Of a DNA stretch of 64,000 nt, positions 54,989 through 64,000 are shown piece by piece. A program made the position numbers and the translations under genes. Below the pieces are notes generated by a model. It was not told the DNA's origin, did no database searches, and was given only the letters and a program-made list of their open reading frames with translations. The stretch is from Alteromonas naphthalenivorans (GTDB lineage: Bacteria; Pseudomonadota; Gammaproteobacteria; Enterobacterales; Alteromonadaceae), in NCBI RefSeq assembly GCF_000213655.1, contig NC_015554.1, positions 868,001 to 932,000 of the forward strand, read 5' to 3'. Each line of letters begins with the position of its first letter. Position 1 is the first letter of the stretch.

Positions 54989-56017
54989 ATGCGAATAGGA
55001 TTGATAGCAGCTGTAATCTTTTTAGCGGGGTGCGTAAGCAACTCGCAACCTGGGAGTTACAATAGTAACTTTGACCGCCAGGAAGCTGCTAAAACTCGTA
55101 TGTCTTTAGGGTTAACCTACCTTAAAAACAATAATTATAAACAAGCTAAAGTGAATTTAGACCAAGCGTTGGAGTACGATCCGCGTTCGGCTGAGGTCAA
55201 CTATGCAATTGCTTACTACTATCAACTGGTAGGGGACGTTAAGCGAGCAGATGATCTCTATCAAACGGCAATGTCGTTAGCACCATATAACGGTGATATC
55301 GCAAACAGCTATGGCGCGTTCAAGTGTCAAGATGGTGATTACGAGGACGCTAAGGAGTATTTCCTTAAGGCCGTGAGTAATCAACAATATGCTAATTCAG
55401 CAGAAACTTACGAAAATCTCGCCTTATGTGCACAAAGCCAAGGCAATGTTGATGATGCTATTACCTACTTTCAAAGTGCTCTTAAACACCAACCCTTACG
55501 TGCTAAAAGTTTATATTTACTGACAGAGCTTTATATTGCCACCGAGCAGTGGACATCAGCGAAGTACACGTTAGACAAGTACCAACGCGTTGCTAAACCT
55601 TCTCCCGATTCCTTATGGTTGTCCTTTGAAATACACCAAGGAACAAACGACTGGGAAGGGGCAAAAGAAGTAGGGTATAAATTATCAACCTTATTTCCTG
55701 ACAGCCCGTATACAGCTGACTATAAGAATATTCTTGCGCAGCATACGCCTCAGGTTGAACGAAAAGTAAAAGGGGAAGATACTAATGCTGATACAGTATC
55801 TAACTCAGCACATGCGAATACAGAAACAAAAACGGGATTGTCTTCCCAGCAAGCGCAATTCCACATAGTAAAGGCGAACGAAAACCTTTATCGTATTTCT
55901 CTGAAGCATAACATTAAAATTACCTCGCTGAAGGAGTGGAACAACATTGAAAATGCTGGCTCGATTTTTGCCGGTATGAAGCTTTGGTTAGTACCACACA
56001 ACATGCAAGGGGAATAG
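54989..56017 (+). CDS. pilW: type IV pilus stability lipoprotein PilW/PilF with LysM domain
   Basis: A 342-residue lipoprotein (lipobox LAGC in AAVIFLAGCVSNSQ). About six TPR units follow (LGLTYLKNNNYKQAKVNLDQ, NSYGAFKCQDGDYEDAKEYF, and others) as in PilF/PilW, the pilotin that helps PilQ assemble. The C-terminal ~45 residues form a LysM domain (HIVKANENLYRISLKHNIKI), which adds peptidoglycan binding. Classical PilF is about 250 residues and lacks this. The gene lies between rlmN (24 nt) and rodZ (8 nt), the standard pilW position in gammaproteobacteria. Confidence 0.88.
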   Translation: MRIGLIAAVIFLAGCVSNSQPGSYNSNFDRQEAAKTRMSLGLTYLKNNNYKQAKVNLDQALEYDPRSAEVNYAIAYYYQLVGDVKRADDLYQTAMSLAPYNGDIANSYGAFKCQDGDYEDAKEYFLKAVSNQQYANSAETYENLALCAQSQGNVDDAITYFQSALKHQPLRAKSLYLLTELYIATEQWTSAKYTLDKYQRVAKPSPDSLWLSFEIHQGTNDWEGAKEVGYKLSTLFPDSPYTADYKNILAQHTPQVERKVKGEDTNADTVSNSAHANTETKTGLSSQQAQFHIVKANENLYRISLKHNIKITSLKEWNNIENAGSIFAGMKLWLVPHNMQGE

Positions 56018-56025
56018 GAAGTCGA

Positions 56026-57093
56026 ATGGTGTCAGAACAACAAACGACTGAAGAAGCAGGTTTAGCACAAGAATCTACCGTGCCAAGCCCAGGTAAAATG
56101 CTTCGAGAGCGACGGGAATCGCTAGGGCTAACGCAGCAGCAAATTGCTGACAAGCTTTTCTTGAAAGTCACTCAAATCAATGCCTTAGAAGAAGATGCTG
56201 TGGATAAAACCACCTCTATTACTTTTACAAAAGGCTACGTAAGAAACTACGCAAAACAACTAGGATTAAATGCCGAACATGTTGTTGCTGCCTTCGAGCA
56301 ATATCATACAAGTGTAGAACCACCGGCCAAACTGCAGAGTTTTTCTCGTCGTGTCGCTAAACAGACACACGATGATCGCTGGATGATGGTTACCTATATT
56401 ATTTTATTGCTGATAATCGGTGGCATTGTAGCGTGGTGGGTTCAACAACCTAGTGATGAAGCTATCGTTGAAGCGCCTAATCTTGAAAAAATTAAAGAAG
56501 AAGCTGCAAACACCCCCATTCCTCAAGCAACTAACCGCACTAATTCGGGTGTGTTAACCGGCGGGAGTACTAATACAGCTACAAGTACTAATACGGGCAC
56601 TGATACGCAGAGCACAGTGCTTCCTCAATCTATCGATGGTAATAGCAACGTAAACAATAGCGTTGTGCCTTCACCATCCAATAATCAAGGTAATAGCAGT
56701 TATACAGATGATGAAAGCTTACCGCCGTCTGCAGGTATTAATGAAAGTAATAACCTGACTGCATTGGTGAGCGATTCCGACTCCGGTGAAATCCGCTTAG
56801 GTAGCCAAGTTGCTAGCAATTCGTCGAGTTCAGGTAGTCAAAGTGGGGCAGTGCCCATATCGATGACATTTACCTTTGATGATGATTGTTGGGTGAACAT
56901 AAAAGACGCAACCGGTGAGGCAATTGCTTACGGTGTTAAGCAATCTGGCCGTGTTATGGAAATTCAAGGTGTGCCTCCTGTTGCAGTTACACTCGGCAAA
57001 CCGGATAATGTACGTATATCAGTTAATGGCGACCCCGTGGATATCACGGCCTTTCAAAACGGCCAGATAGCGCGATTCTCGCTTCCTATGTAG
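56026..57093 (+). CDS. rodZ: cytoskeletal/cell-shape protein RodZ
   Basis: A 355-residue protein. ATG 56026 follows GGAATAGGAAGTCGA; the frame is open further upstream but overlaps pilW. An N-terminal helix-turn-helix (MLRERRESLGLTQQQIADKL, FTKGYVRNYAKQLGL) binds MreB. One membrane helix (YIILLLIIGGIVAWWV) precedes a long Ser/Asn/Thr-rich periplasmic linker. A C-terminal DUF4115 beta domain (TFDDDCWVNIKDATGEAI) ends the protein. It links MreB to the elongation machinery. ispG starts 8 nt after its stop. Confidence 0.94.
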   Translation: MVSEQQTTEEAGLAQESTVPSPGKMLRERRESLGLTQQQIADKLFLKVTQINALEEDAVDKTTSITFTKGYVRNYAKQLGLNAEHVVAAFEQYHTSVEPPAKLQSFSRRVAKQTHDDRWMMVTYIILLLIIGGIVAWWVQQPSDEAIVEAPNLEKIKEEAANTPIPQATNRTNSGVLTGGSTNTATSTNTGTDTQSTVLPQSIDGNSNVNNSVVPSPSNNQGNSSYTDDESLPPSAGINESNNLTALVSDSDSGEIRLGSQVASNSSSSGSQSGAVPISMTFTFDDDCWVNIKDATGEAIAYGVKQSGRVMEIQGVPPVAVTLGKPDNVRISVNGDPVDITAFQNGQIARFSLPM

Positions 57094-57101
57094 GTAATTA
57101 G

Positions 57102-58220
57102 ATGTTTGCAGAAAGTCCTATCAAACGCAGAAAGTCCACGCGTATTAATGTAGGTAATATTCCTATTGGCGATGGTGCACCCATTGCCGTTCAATCTATG
57201 ACGAATACTCGTACCACTGATGTGGCTGCGACGGTCGATCAAATTAATCGTATTGTTGCCGTTGGTGGTGAGATTGTTCGTGTTTCCGTACCTACCATGG
57301 ACGCTGCTGAAGCATTCAAGGAAATTCGTAAACAAGTAAGCACGCCTTTGGTCGCTGATATTCATTTCGACTATCGCATTGCACTTAAAGTGGCCGAGTA
57401 CGGTGTTGATTGTTTGCGAATTAACCCTGGTAATATTGGCAATATGGAACGTGTACGTTCCGTGGTTGATTGTGCCAAAGACAAGAATATCCCCATTCGC
57501 ATTGGCGTAAATGGCGGGTCGCTAGAAAAAGACTTACAAGAGAAATATGGCGAACCTACGCCTGAAGCTTTGGTTGAGTCGGCTATGCGACATGTAGACA
57601 TACTCGATAAGCTTAACTTCGACCAATTCAAAGTGAGTGTAAAAGCCTCTGATGTGTTTCTGGCGGTTGGGGCTTATCGATTATTAGCGCAGCAAATCGA
57701 TCAACCACTACATTTAGGTATTACTGAAGCGGGCGGTCAACGTGCAGGTGCAGTAAAAAGCTCTGTGGGTCTAGGTATGCTTTTGGCAGAAGGTATTGGT
57801 GATACTATTCGTATTTCACTGGCTGCCGATCCGGTCGAAGAAATTAAAGTGGGTTTCGACATTCTAAAGTCGCTCCGAATCCGCTCTCGCGGTATTAACT
57901 TCATCGCGTGCCCGAGTTGTTCAAGACAAGAGTTCGATGTTATCGGTACGGTAAACGCGTTAGAACAACGCCTTGAAGATATTCTAACGCCTATGGACGT
58001 TTCTATTATCGGCTGTGTCGTGAATGGTCCTGGTGAAGCTGAGGTATCAGACTTAGGTTTAACCGGCGCCAGAAACATGAGCGGTTTATACGAAGATGGT
58101 AAGCGTGTGAAAGAGCGATTAGCCAACGATGACCTTATCGATAAGCTTGAAGCAAGAATTCGTGCTAAAGCAACCCGTATGAGCGAAGCCAACAAAATAC
58201 AGGTATCGGTGAAAGACTAA
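57102..58220 (+). CDS. ispG: 4-hydroxy-3-methylbut-2-enyl-diphosphate synthase (IspG)
   Basis: A 372-residue enzyme of the MEP isoprenoid pathway. It carries a [4Fe-4S] cluster bound by CPSC (in [14 protein letters not shown]) and the Cys of [11 protein letters not shown]. Other conserved blocks are [32 protein letters not shown] and [20 protein letters not shown]. Being an Fe-S enzyme it depends on the IscR/Suf system encoded nearby. It is the last gene of the rlmN-pilW-rodZ-ispG group and is followed by a hairpin. Confidence 0.97.
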   Translation: MFAESPIKRRKSTRINVGNIPIGDGAPIAVQSMTNTRTTDVAATVDQINRIVAVGGEIVRVSVPTMDAAEAFKEIRKQVSTPLVADIHFDYRIALKVAEYGVDCLRINPGNIGNMERVRSVVDCAKDKNIPIRIGVNGGSLEKDLQEKYGEPTPEALVESAMRHVDILDKLNFDQFKVSVKASDVFLAVGAYRLLAQQIDQPLHLGITEAGGQRAGAVKSSVGLGMLLAEGIGDTIRISLAADPVEEIKVGFDILKSLRIRSRGINFIACPSCSRQEFDVIGTVNALEQRLEDILTPMDVSIIGCVVNGPGEAEVSDLGLTGARNMSGLYEDGKRVKERLANDDLIDKLEARIRAKATRMSEANKIQVSVKD

Positions 58221-58245
58221 GCCTGTACGATTGTTGTTTATCTAC

Positions 58246-58271
58246 AAAGCCCCTATAATGCGGGGCTTTTC
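58246..58271 (+). terminator. Hairpin after ispG
   Basis: AAAGCCCC, loop TATAATGC, GGGGCTTTTC. An 8-bp stem with a short T-run; a likely terminator for the ispG transcript. The loop happens to contain TATAAT, which could also be a -10 for hisS. Confidence 0.65.
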
Positions 58272-58297
58272 ACTATTTAGCAGTATGAGAATTTCAC

Positions 58298-59578
58298 GTG
58301 GCTAAGACTATTCAGGCAATTCGCGGAATGAATGATTGCCTGCCGGAAGTATCCGGTACATGGCAGAAAGTAGAATCTGTACTCCGTCAAGTGGTGGCCA
58401 GTTATGGCTATCAAGAAATTCGCACGCCTATTGTAGAGAGCACTGACTTGTTCAAGCGCTCTATTGGCGAAGTGACCGACATTGTCGAAAAGGAAATGTA
58501 TACCTTTGAAGACAGAAACGGCGACAGTTTAACCCTTCGCCCTGAAGGTACTGCCAGCACAGTGCGTGCCGGTAATGAGCATGGTTTGTTATATAACCAA
58601 CAGCAGCGCTTGTGGTACATGGGGCCAATGTTCCGCCACGAACGCCCTCAGAAAGGTCGTTATCGCCAATTCCACCAGTTCGGTGTTGAAACCTATGGCC
58701 TTGATGGCCCCGATATCGATTTGGAAGTCATTTTATTAAGCGCTCGACTATGGAAAGCGTTTGGTATTGAAAAGCACGTTACCTTGCAAATTAACTCATT
58801 AGGTTCAAACGAAGCCCGTCAGGCCTATCGTGAAACTTTGATTAGTTATTTGAAAGAACGCGCAGATAAGCTTGATGAAGAATCGCTTCGCCGGTTAGAG
58901 TCAAACCCACTTCGTGTACTTGATAGCAAGAACCCGAATGTGCAAGCAGCCATTGCTGATGCGCCGTCATTGCTTGATCATTTAGATGAAGAATCTAAAA
59001 CTCACTTTGACAGCTTATGTGAACGCTTAACACAAGCAGGTATTTCATTTGAAATTAACCCTCGCTTAGTGCGTGGGCTGGATTATTATAATCGCACCGT
59101 TTTTGAGTGGGTAACCGAAAGCTTAGGTTCACAAGGCACAGTCTGTGCGGGCGGCCGATATGACGGTTTGGTAGAACAGCTAGGCGGAAAAGCCACACCT
59201 GCGGTAGGTTTTGCTATGGGTATGGAACGTTTAGTACTTTTGCTTACCACATTAAGTGAAGACGCATTAGATACTAGTAGTGCTGATGTGTACGTTACCG
59301 CGATGGGCGATGATGCTCAGGCTTATGCCTTGGAAGTATCAGAACACCTTCGTGACACCTTGCCTAATGTACGGGTGATGATGCACTGTGGCGGCGGAAA
59401 CTTTAAAAAACAATTAAAACGCGCTGACAAAACAGGGGCACGTTTTGCCTTGTTGTTAGGGTCACAAGAAATGCAATCACGTGAAGTGGCAGTAAAGCCG
59501 TTACGTGATGGTCAAGAGCAACAGACAATCGCTTTTAATGCGTTGTCGAGCACTATTGCCGACCTGCTGAACGCATAA
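58298..59578 (+). CDS. hisS: histidyl-tRNA synthetase
   Basis: A 426-residue class II synthetase starting at GTG 58298 ([15 protein letters not shown]). Motif 1 ([20 protein letters not shown]), motif 2 ([20 protein letters not shown]) and the His-specific [13 protein letters not shown] are present. Motif 3 lies in [15 protein letters not shown], and the C-terminal anticodon-binding domain follows. Length matches E. coli HisS (424). It is followed by yfgM and bamB as in E. coli (hisS-yfgM-bamB-der). The ribosome binding site is weak. Confidence 0.97.
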   Translation: MAKTIQAIRGMNDCLPEVSGTWQKVESVLRQVVASYGYQEIRTPIVESTDLFKRSIGEVTDIVEKEMYTFEDRNGDSLTLRPEGTASTVRAGNEHGLLYNQQQRLWYMGPMFRHERPQKGRYRQFHQFGVETYGLDGPDIDLEVILLSARLWKAFGIEKHVTLQINSLGSNEARQAYRETLISYLKERADKLDEESLRRLESNPLRVLDSKNPNVQAAIADAPSLLDHLDEESKTHFDSLCERLTQAGISFEINPRLVRGLDYYNRTVFEWVTESLGSQGTVCAGGRYDGLVEQLGGKATPAVGFAMGMERLVLLLTTLSEDALDTSSADVYVTAMGDDAQAYALEVSEHLRDTLPNVRVMMHCGGGNFKKQLKRADKTGARFALLLGSQEMQSREVAVKPLRDGQEQQTIAFNALSSTIADLLNA

Positions 59579-59590
59579 TAAGAGGAAATC

Positions 59591-60211
59591 ATGGAACAAT
59601 TCGCAACAGAAGATCAACAAGTAGAAGCGATTAAACGCTTTTGGAAAGAGCACGGTACCGCCATTATTGTTGGCGCAGCATTGGGGCTAGGTGGCCTTTG
59701 GGGCTGGCGTTATTACTCTGATACGCAGATGGCAACCAAAGAAGCGGCATCAGTGGAATACCAAAATGCAGTTGAAACCTATGGTGAAGAAGGTAGCGCA
59801 GATAAAATTACCGCCTTTATTAACGCAAACGAAGACTCAGGCTACGCCAGTGTTGCTAGCCTTTTGGCAGCAAAACAAGCTGTAGATGCTGGCGATTTTG
59901 ACGCGGCTGCATCACACCTAAACCGTGTGGTCACCTTTGCTGAAAATGAAGAATTAAAAGCGCTAGCCGCTATTCGTTTAACACGAGTACAAATTGAAAT
60001 GAACCAGCTAGACGCAGCGTTGTCTACGCTAGGCAATATTACGAACGAAGCATTTGCTGCTGAAGTATCTGAACTGAAAGGTGATGTATATCAGCAACAA
60101 AGTAAATTTGATGATGCTCGTTTAGCCTACTCAGGTGCGCTTGAAAAAAATGCCAACAACCCGTTATTGCAAATGAAGTTAGACAACTTAGCCGTTGCTG
60201 CGGGCCAATAA
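59591..60211 (+). CDS. yfgM: YfgM family periplasmic chaperone-associated protein
   Basis: A 206-residue single-span protein with AAGAGGAAATC before ATG. A cytoplasmic N-terminus (QQVEAIKRFWKEHG) precedes one helix (AIIVGAALGLGGLWGWRYY). A periplasmic TPR-like helical domain follows (YASVASLLAAKQAVDAGDFDA, ELKGDVYQQQSKFDDARLAY). E. coli YfgM associates with SecYEG and PpiD in handling exported proteins. It sits between hisS and bamB, the usual order. Confidence 0.93.
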   Translation: MEQFATEDQQVEAIKRFWKEHGTAIIVGAALGLGGLWGWRYYSDTQMATKEAASVEYQNAVETYGEEGSADKITAFINANEDSGYASVASLLAAKQAVDAGDFDAAASHLNRVVTFAENEELKALAAIRLTRVQIEMNQLDAALSTLGNITNEAFAAEVSELKGDVYQQQSKFDDARLAYSGALEKNANNPLLQMKLDNLAVAAGQ

Positions 60212-60242
60212 GCTGGTACATAAAAATAAAGAGGTAAGCAAT

Positions 60243-61499
60243 TTGTTTCACAATACGTGTGGCCGTAAGGGCCGATTTGCTCGGGCGATGGGCATGGCAT
60301 TGGCCATTTCTGTAACGCTTTCTGGTTGTTCTACCGTCTCTGATTGGTTTGCAGATGAAGAAGAGCTCGAAATTCGCCGTTTGAAACCAATCGATGCGAA
60401 GTTTACGCCTTCAGTAAAATGGGACAGAGACATCGGCGACGGTGTTGATCATTACTTCTCTCGCCTTCGCCCAGTGTATGCTTACGAAAACCTTTATGCC
60501 GCTGACCGCCATGGCAGTGTTGTGGCTATGAACCCAGAGAACGGTGATGTTTTATGGGAACGTGACTTCGCTGTATTCGAAGGTGATGGCTGGTGGGACT
60601 CTATTGCACGCCTTTGGCGTAGTGGAGCAAGTGCGCGTATTGGTGGCATTTCCGTTGCCGACAGATTGTTATTTGTAGGCACAGAAAACGGCGTTGTAAT
60701 GGCACTAGATTACGAAACCGGCGAAACCAAATGGGAAGCGTCTGTTCCTGGTGAAGTGTTAGCGGCGCCTTCTGCTGACGAAGGTATTTTAGTTGTTAAT
60801 ACTGGCGCGGGTACCTTGTTTGGCTTTGATACTCGAACTGGTGAGCAGTTATGGCGACATGAAGGCGATACACCGCCATTAACCCTTCGTGGTATTTCTG
60901 GCCCTGTAGCGGCAAACGGCGGCGCCTTGATAGGAACCCCTACGGGTAAGTTGCAAGTTAACTTACTTGAGTCAGGTATTCTTGCTTGGGAAACCGTTAT
61001 TGCCACGCCAACGGGCGCGACAGAGTTAGAGCGTATTGTTGATCTTGATACCACCCCCGTGCTTTTTGGTGGCACTATTTATACGGTTTCTTACAATGGT
61101 ACGCTGGCAGCAGTAGAGCTGCGCAGTGGTCGTATTATCTGGAAGCGTGAGTACGGTTCGTATCGCAACCTAAGCATTGAAGGAAACAGTATTTTTGTTG
61201 TAGATAACAACTCTAATATTTATGCCCTAGACAGACGAAACGGTGTAGAGCTTTGGTCACAAGGTAGCCTGAAGTCTCGTTCTGTTACTGCGGCAACGCC
61301 AGTGGGTGAGCATATTGTTGTTGGTGACAACTGGGGTTTCGTTCATTGGATTGAACAAGAGACTGGCCAAATAGTGGCTCGCGTTGATGTAGGCGGCGAT
61401 GATGAAGACGATGCTATATACGATGCACCATTAAACGTTGACGGTGTGGTAGTAACCATGACCCGTAACGGCGTAGTGGCTGCCATTTCTACGTTATAG
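60243..61499 (+). CDS. bamB: outer-membrane assembly lipoprotein BamB
   Basis: A lipoprotein of 418 residues. The open frame reaches 60195 inside yfgM, but GAGG (60231-60234) eight bases before TTG 60243 and the signal peptide that follows (ARAMGMALAISVTLSGC, lipobox LSGC) fix the start at TTG. Eight PQQ-like beta-propeller blades are visible as repeated GxxxW units (GDVLWERDF, GETKWEASV, GEQLWRHEG, GRIIWKREY, GVELWSQGS). BamB supports BamA in inserting outer-membrane barrels. A terminator follows before der. Confidence 0.95.
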   Translation: MFHNTCGRKGRFARAMGMALAISVTLSGCSTVSDWFADEEELEIRRLKPIDAKFTPSVKWDRDIGDGVDHYFSRLRPVYAYENLYAADRHGSVVAMNPENGDVLWERDFAVFEGDGWWDSIARLWRSGASARIGGISVADRLLFVGTENGVVMALDYETGETKWEASVPGEVLAAPSADEGILVVNTGAGTLFGFDTRTGEQLWRHEGDTPPLTLRGISGPVAANGGALIGTPTGKLQVNLLESGILAWETVIATPTGATELERIVDLDTTPVLFGGTIYTVSYNGTLAAVELRSGRIIWKREYGSYRNLSIEGNSIFVVDNNSNIYALDRRNGVELWSQGSLKSRSVTAATPVGEHIVVGDNWGFVHWIEQETGQIVARVDVGGDDEDDAIYDAPLNVDGVVVTMTRNGVVAAISTL

Positions 61500-61551
61500 C
61501 CTGTTCAACAACATAATTTGTTGGATTGTTGGTCTAATATTTTCTGTTAGG

Positions 61552-61580
61552 CTGACGCATCATACCTAAACAGGTATAAT
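61552..61580 (+). promoter_or_regulatory. der: der promoter
   Basis: CTGACG (61552-61557), 17-bp spacer, TATAAT (61575-61580). Transcription would start near 61587, just before the terminator-like hairpin at 61597-61636. Confidence 0.55.
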
Positions 61581-61596
61581 GCCCAATCACACTCTG

Positions 61597-61636
61597 ACCG
61601 CAAGTAAGCATAGCTTACTTGCGGTTTGTGTTTTTT
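61597..61636 (+). terminator. Strong hairpin with T-run between bamB and der
   Basis: ACCGCAAGTAAGC, loop ATA, GCTTACTTGCGGT, then TTGTGTTTTTT. A perfect 13-bp stem. It surely ends bamB transcripts, yet it also lies within the leader of the predicted der promoter, so it could attenuate der. Confidence 0.85.
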
Positions 61637-61662
61637 AGCTTTTTTCCTTTAGGATTCGATAC

Positions 61663-63108
61663 ATGTTGCCCGTTGTTGCTTTGGTAGGCCGCCCTAATGT
61701 GGGTAAGTCCACCTTGTTTAATCGTTTAACTAATACACGAGATGCGCTGGTCGCTGATTACCCAGGGCTTACCCGTGACCGCAAGTACGGTCAGGCTAAG
61801 TTTGAGCAGCGTCAATTCATCGTGGTGGATACCGGCGGTATCACGGGTGACGAAGAAGGTATTGATGCTGAAATGGCGCAGCAGTCACTTTTAGCCATTG
61901 AAGAAGCCGATGTAGTCTTATTGCTTGTTGATGCCAGAGCAGGTCTACTGCCTGCAGATCAAGGGATCGCCGACCATATTCGTCGCCTCAACAAAAAAGT
62001 GTTTGTTGTTGCAAATAAAGTCGACGGCATTGATGGCGATAGCGAAAGCGCTGACTTTTACGCGCTGGGCTTAGGCACGGTTAAGCAAATCGCCGCGGCT
62101 CATGGACGTGGTGTAAGCCAGTTACTTCAAGATGCTCTAGTGCCACTTGAAGCGTCTTTTCCTGACATGCGTATTGTTGAAGAAGTTCAAGAAGAAGAGA
62201 TTGATGCTGAAGAACAGCTTAAGCGTCTCCAAGAACAGCCTATCAAGCTGGCCATTGTTGGAAAGCCTAACGTAGGTAAGTCTACGTTAACGAATCGTAT
62301 TTTAGGTGAAGAACGGGTTGTTGTTTTTGACCTTCCAGGTACGACCCGCGATAGCGTCTTCATTCCAATGGAACGTGACGAGCGTGAATATATTCTTATC
62401 GATACCGCTGGGGTTCGTAAACGCAGAAAAGTGAATGAGGCGGTTGAAAAATTCTCTATCGTTAAAACGTTGCAAGCGATTGATGAAGCGAACGTTGTAC
62501 TGATGATTATTGATGCCCGAGAGGGCATTACCGACCAAGACTTAAGCTTACTCGGCTTTGTGTTAAATTCAGGTCGCTCTCTGGTTATTGCCGTGAATAA
62601 GTGGGATGGGTTGAGCACAGATATTAAAAACGATATCAAACGAGAACTCGATCGCCGTCTTGGTTTTATCGACTTTGCACGTCTGCACTTTATTTCTGCA
62701 ATGCACGGCACCGGTGTAGGTAACTTATTCGAATCTGTACAAGAAGCTTACCTAAGTGCCACTAAGCGTATTAATACTTCCATGCTTACCCAAATTATGG
62801 AAATGGCTCAAGATGACCATCAGCCGCCGCTAGTTCGTGGTCGTCGTGTTAAAATGAAATATGCACATGCTGGTGGTTATAACCCGCCTGTTATTGTTAT
62901 TCACGGAAACCAAGTTGATGATTTACCTACGTCGTACAAGCGCTTCTTGATGAACTACTTCCGTAAAGCGCTTCAGGTGATGGGCACGCCTATACGCATC
63001 GAATTTAGGGAAGGGGCTAACCCGTTTGAAGGCAAAAAGAACAAGCTTACGCTTACTCAAGAACGTAAACGTAAGCGTTTACTGTCTTATCATAGTAACA
63101 AAAAGTAA
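61663..63108 (+). CDS. der: ribosome assembly GTPase Der (EngA)
   Basis: A 481-residue protein with two tandem GTPase domains. The first P-loop is GRPNVGKST near residue 8 with DTGG and NKVDG. The second is GKPNVGKST near residue 200 with DTAGVRKR and NKWDG. A C-terminal KH-like domain follows ([23 protein letters not shown]). Der acts in 50S subunit maturation. The start ATG 61663 directly gives [17 protein letters not shown] perfect terminator follows. Confidence 0.97.
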   Translation: MLPVVALVGRPNVGKSTLFNRLTNTRDALVADYPGLTRDRKYGQAKFEQRQFIVVDTGGITGDEEGIDAEMAQQSLLAIEEADVVLLLVDARAGLLPADQGIADHIRRLNKKVFVVANKVDGIDGDSESADFYALGLGTVKQIAAAHGRGVSQLLQDALVPLEASFPDMRIVEEVQEEEIDAEEQLKRLQEQPIKLAIVGKPNVGKSTLTNRILGEERVVVFDLPGTTRDSVFIPMERDEREYILIDTAGVRKRRKVNEAVEKFSIVKTLQAIDEANVVLMIIDAREGITDQDLSLLGFVLNSGRSLVIAVNKWDGLSTDIKNDIKRELDRRLGFIDFARLHFISAMHGTGVGNLFESVQEAYLSATKRINTSMLTQIMEMAQDDHQPPLVRGRRVKMKYAHAGGYNPPVIVIHGNQVDDLPTSYKRFLMNYFRKALQVMGTPIRIEFREGANPFEGKKNKLTLTQERKRKRLLSYHSNKK

Positions 63109-63192
63109 CACTTAATCGGAAAAAGCTTGGTAACTAAGCGTTTTTGGGCAATGGCGATATGCAGGTTTGAAACGTTATTATTCCAAACATAT

Positions 63193-63228
63193 AAAAAGGT
63201 CGGCGCTATTATTAGCGCCGACCTTTTT
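63193..63228. terminator. Bidirectional terminator after der
   Basis: AAAAAGGTCGGCGCTA, loop TTAT, TAGCGCCGACCTTTTT. A perfect 16-bp stem with A- and T-runs, shared by der and the convergent minus-strand gene. Confidence 0.93.
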
Positions 63229-63260
63229 GGTTTTATGTGGGGTGTGCTTCACGCGTTTAT

Positions 63261-64000
63261 TTACTTGAGCATGGCGCGAACTTGCTGCATAAGCATAGAT
63301 TCTTCTGGCACTGTGATATGTGCAATGAGTTCGTGGGCTAAGTTGTCAGAGAAGTCACTAGGGAAGGTGGTAGCCACTTTCACTATCTTATCTTTGCGCG
63401 TAAATACATAGGTTGTCGCGAAAATAGGATCGTCTACTGCTGACTCAGCTTTAAGCGCTAAGCGCCACCCATTGGCAAAACCTACTACATTAAAAGGGGA
63501 TATCGGCCGGGCTTGAGACAAGGTTAAATTACGCGCGTGGGCAACGTGGTCAGCTTTGTTCCAATCTTCGTCTAATTGTTGGTGAAGCAAAGCGTCGGTG
63601 CGGGCTGAGTTTTCAGTATTAGCAGTGCTGGCCGTTTCGCTTTGATTACTTAGCGTATTTGTGTCGAGTTTAGCCAATATGGGATAAACCGTTACATCAA
63701 CTAACGCATCTTCAAAGAAAGGGTGGGTATACCTGGTAATTGAGCCTTTGAAGGGGTCGGGGTACAGCTGAGTATCAAGTCTGGTGAAATCACCTAAAGA
63801 CTCAGGTACGCTTAAATGGTTGCCGTAGTCGCTCGCGTTTAGCGCATGATATAAAAAACTTGGGGTTAACAGGCCGTTTTCGGTAGCATGTTTATACCAC
63901 GATAGTAGCGGTTCTATGGCTTTATTTGTTGCCGTTTCATTGCTATTTACTTGACTGCTAATAACCAAAGAATCAATCTCTATTCCTCGCCATTGCAGTG
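63261..64000 (-). CDS. unrecognised protein, 5' end beyond the window
   Basis: The frame is open from its stop at 63261 to the right edge. Although TTG 63968 could serve as a start, the upstream codons (LQWRGIEIDSL) look coding, so the gene is probably cut by the window. About 246 residues are visible. They are soluble, with a Ser/Thr/Asn-rich insert (SNQSETASTANTENSART) and C-terminal blocks FNVVGFANGWRLALKAES and TTYVFTRKDKIVKVATTFPS. No family or catalytic motif is recognised and no signal peptide can be judged. Confidence 0.65.
   Translation of the reverse strand, partial: LQWRGIEIDSLVISSQVNSNETATNKAIEPLLSWYKHATENGLLTPSFLYHALNASDYGNHLSVPESLGDFTRLDTQLYPDPFKGSITRYTHPFFEDALVDVTVYPILAKLDTNTLSNQSETASTANTENSARTDALLHQQLDEDWNKADHVAHARNLTLSQARPISPFNVVGFANGWRLALKAESAVDDPIFATTYVFTRKDKIVKVATTFPSDFSDNLAHELIAHITVPEESMLMQQVRAMLK

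Overview
The window looks like chromosome from a marine gammaproteobacterium of the Alteromonadaceae, most likely Alteromonas or a close relative. The proteins resemble Escherichia coli and Shewanella orthologues (QueA, Tgt, SecDF, SuhB, TrmJ, IscR, Suf, RlmN, RodZ, IspG, HisS, BamB, Der). The iron-sulfur operon has an iscR-iscS-sufBCDS layout, and the TonB-receptor/YfiR/c-di-GMP gene set fits such marine bacteria. The taxon is inferred from protein resemblance only; no rRNA or tRNA gene was found.

Layout. (1) 67-6704, minus strand: an envelope operon matching E. coli yjfI-yjfJ-yjfK-yjfL-yjfM-yjfC, with a two-helix potassium channel inserted and followed by a rhomboid protease and a VC0807-like membrane protein. 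(2) 6888-7533: a small DUF6471 gene and a candidate minus-strand small RNA. (3) 7534-13106: queA, tgt, yajC, secD and secF (tRNA queuosine and protein export). (4) 13413-17980: TonB-dependent receptor, YfiR-like periplasmic protein and a GGDEF-EAL enzyme, a likely signal-to-c-di-GMP unit. (5) 18024-20326: divergent LytTR regulator and acyltransferase. (6) 20499-23154: suhB, trmJ, cysE.

(7) 23155-44655: an accessory block between cysE and iscR. It holds a membrane pentahaem cytochrome, a convergent CRTAC1-like FG-GAP/UnbV protein, a PEP-CTERM protein, and a 14-kb run of six co-directional genes. That run encodes a 1155-residue Ig/Cys-rich exported protein, two unknown proteins, a ~2490-residue protein with 15 Big_5-type repeats (two of them copied almost perfectly as a 633-bp block), a small anchored protein and a DsbC/G-like thioredoxin. 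It ends at a decayed IS481-type transposase fragment. This run is the best candidate here for an undescribed system: a cell-surface complex with its own disulfide enzyme.

(8) 44656-52719: iscR with two tandem IscR-type sites, iscS with a shortened C-terminus and no iscU, then sufB-C-D-S-A-T-E behind its own IscR-type promoter. (9) 52932-63108: ndk, rlmN, a LysM-bearing pilW, rodZ, ispG, hisS, yfgM, bamB and der. (10) The right edge cuts an unrecognised minus-strand gene.
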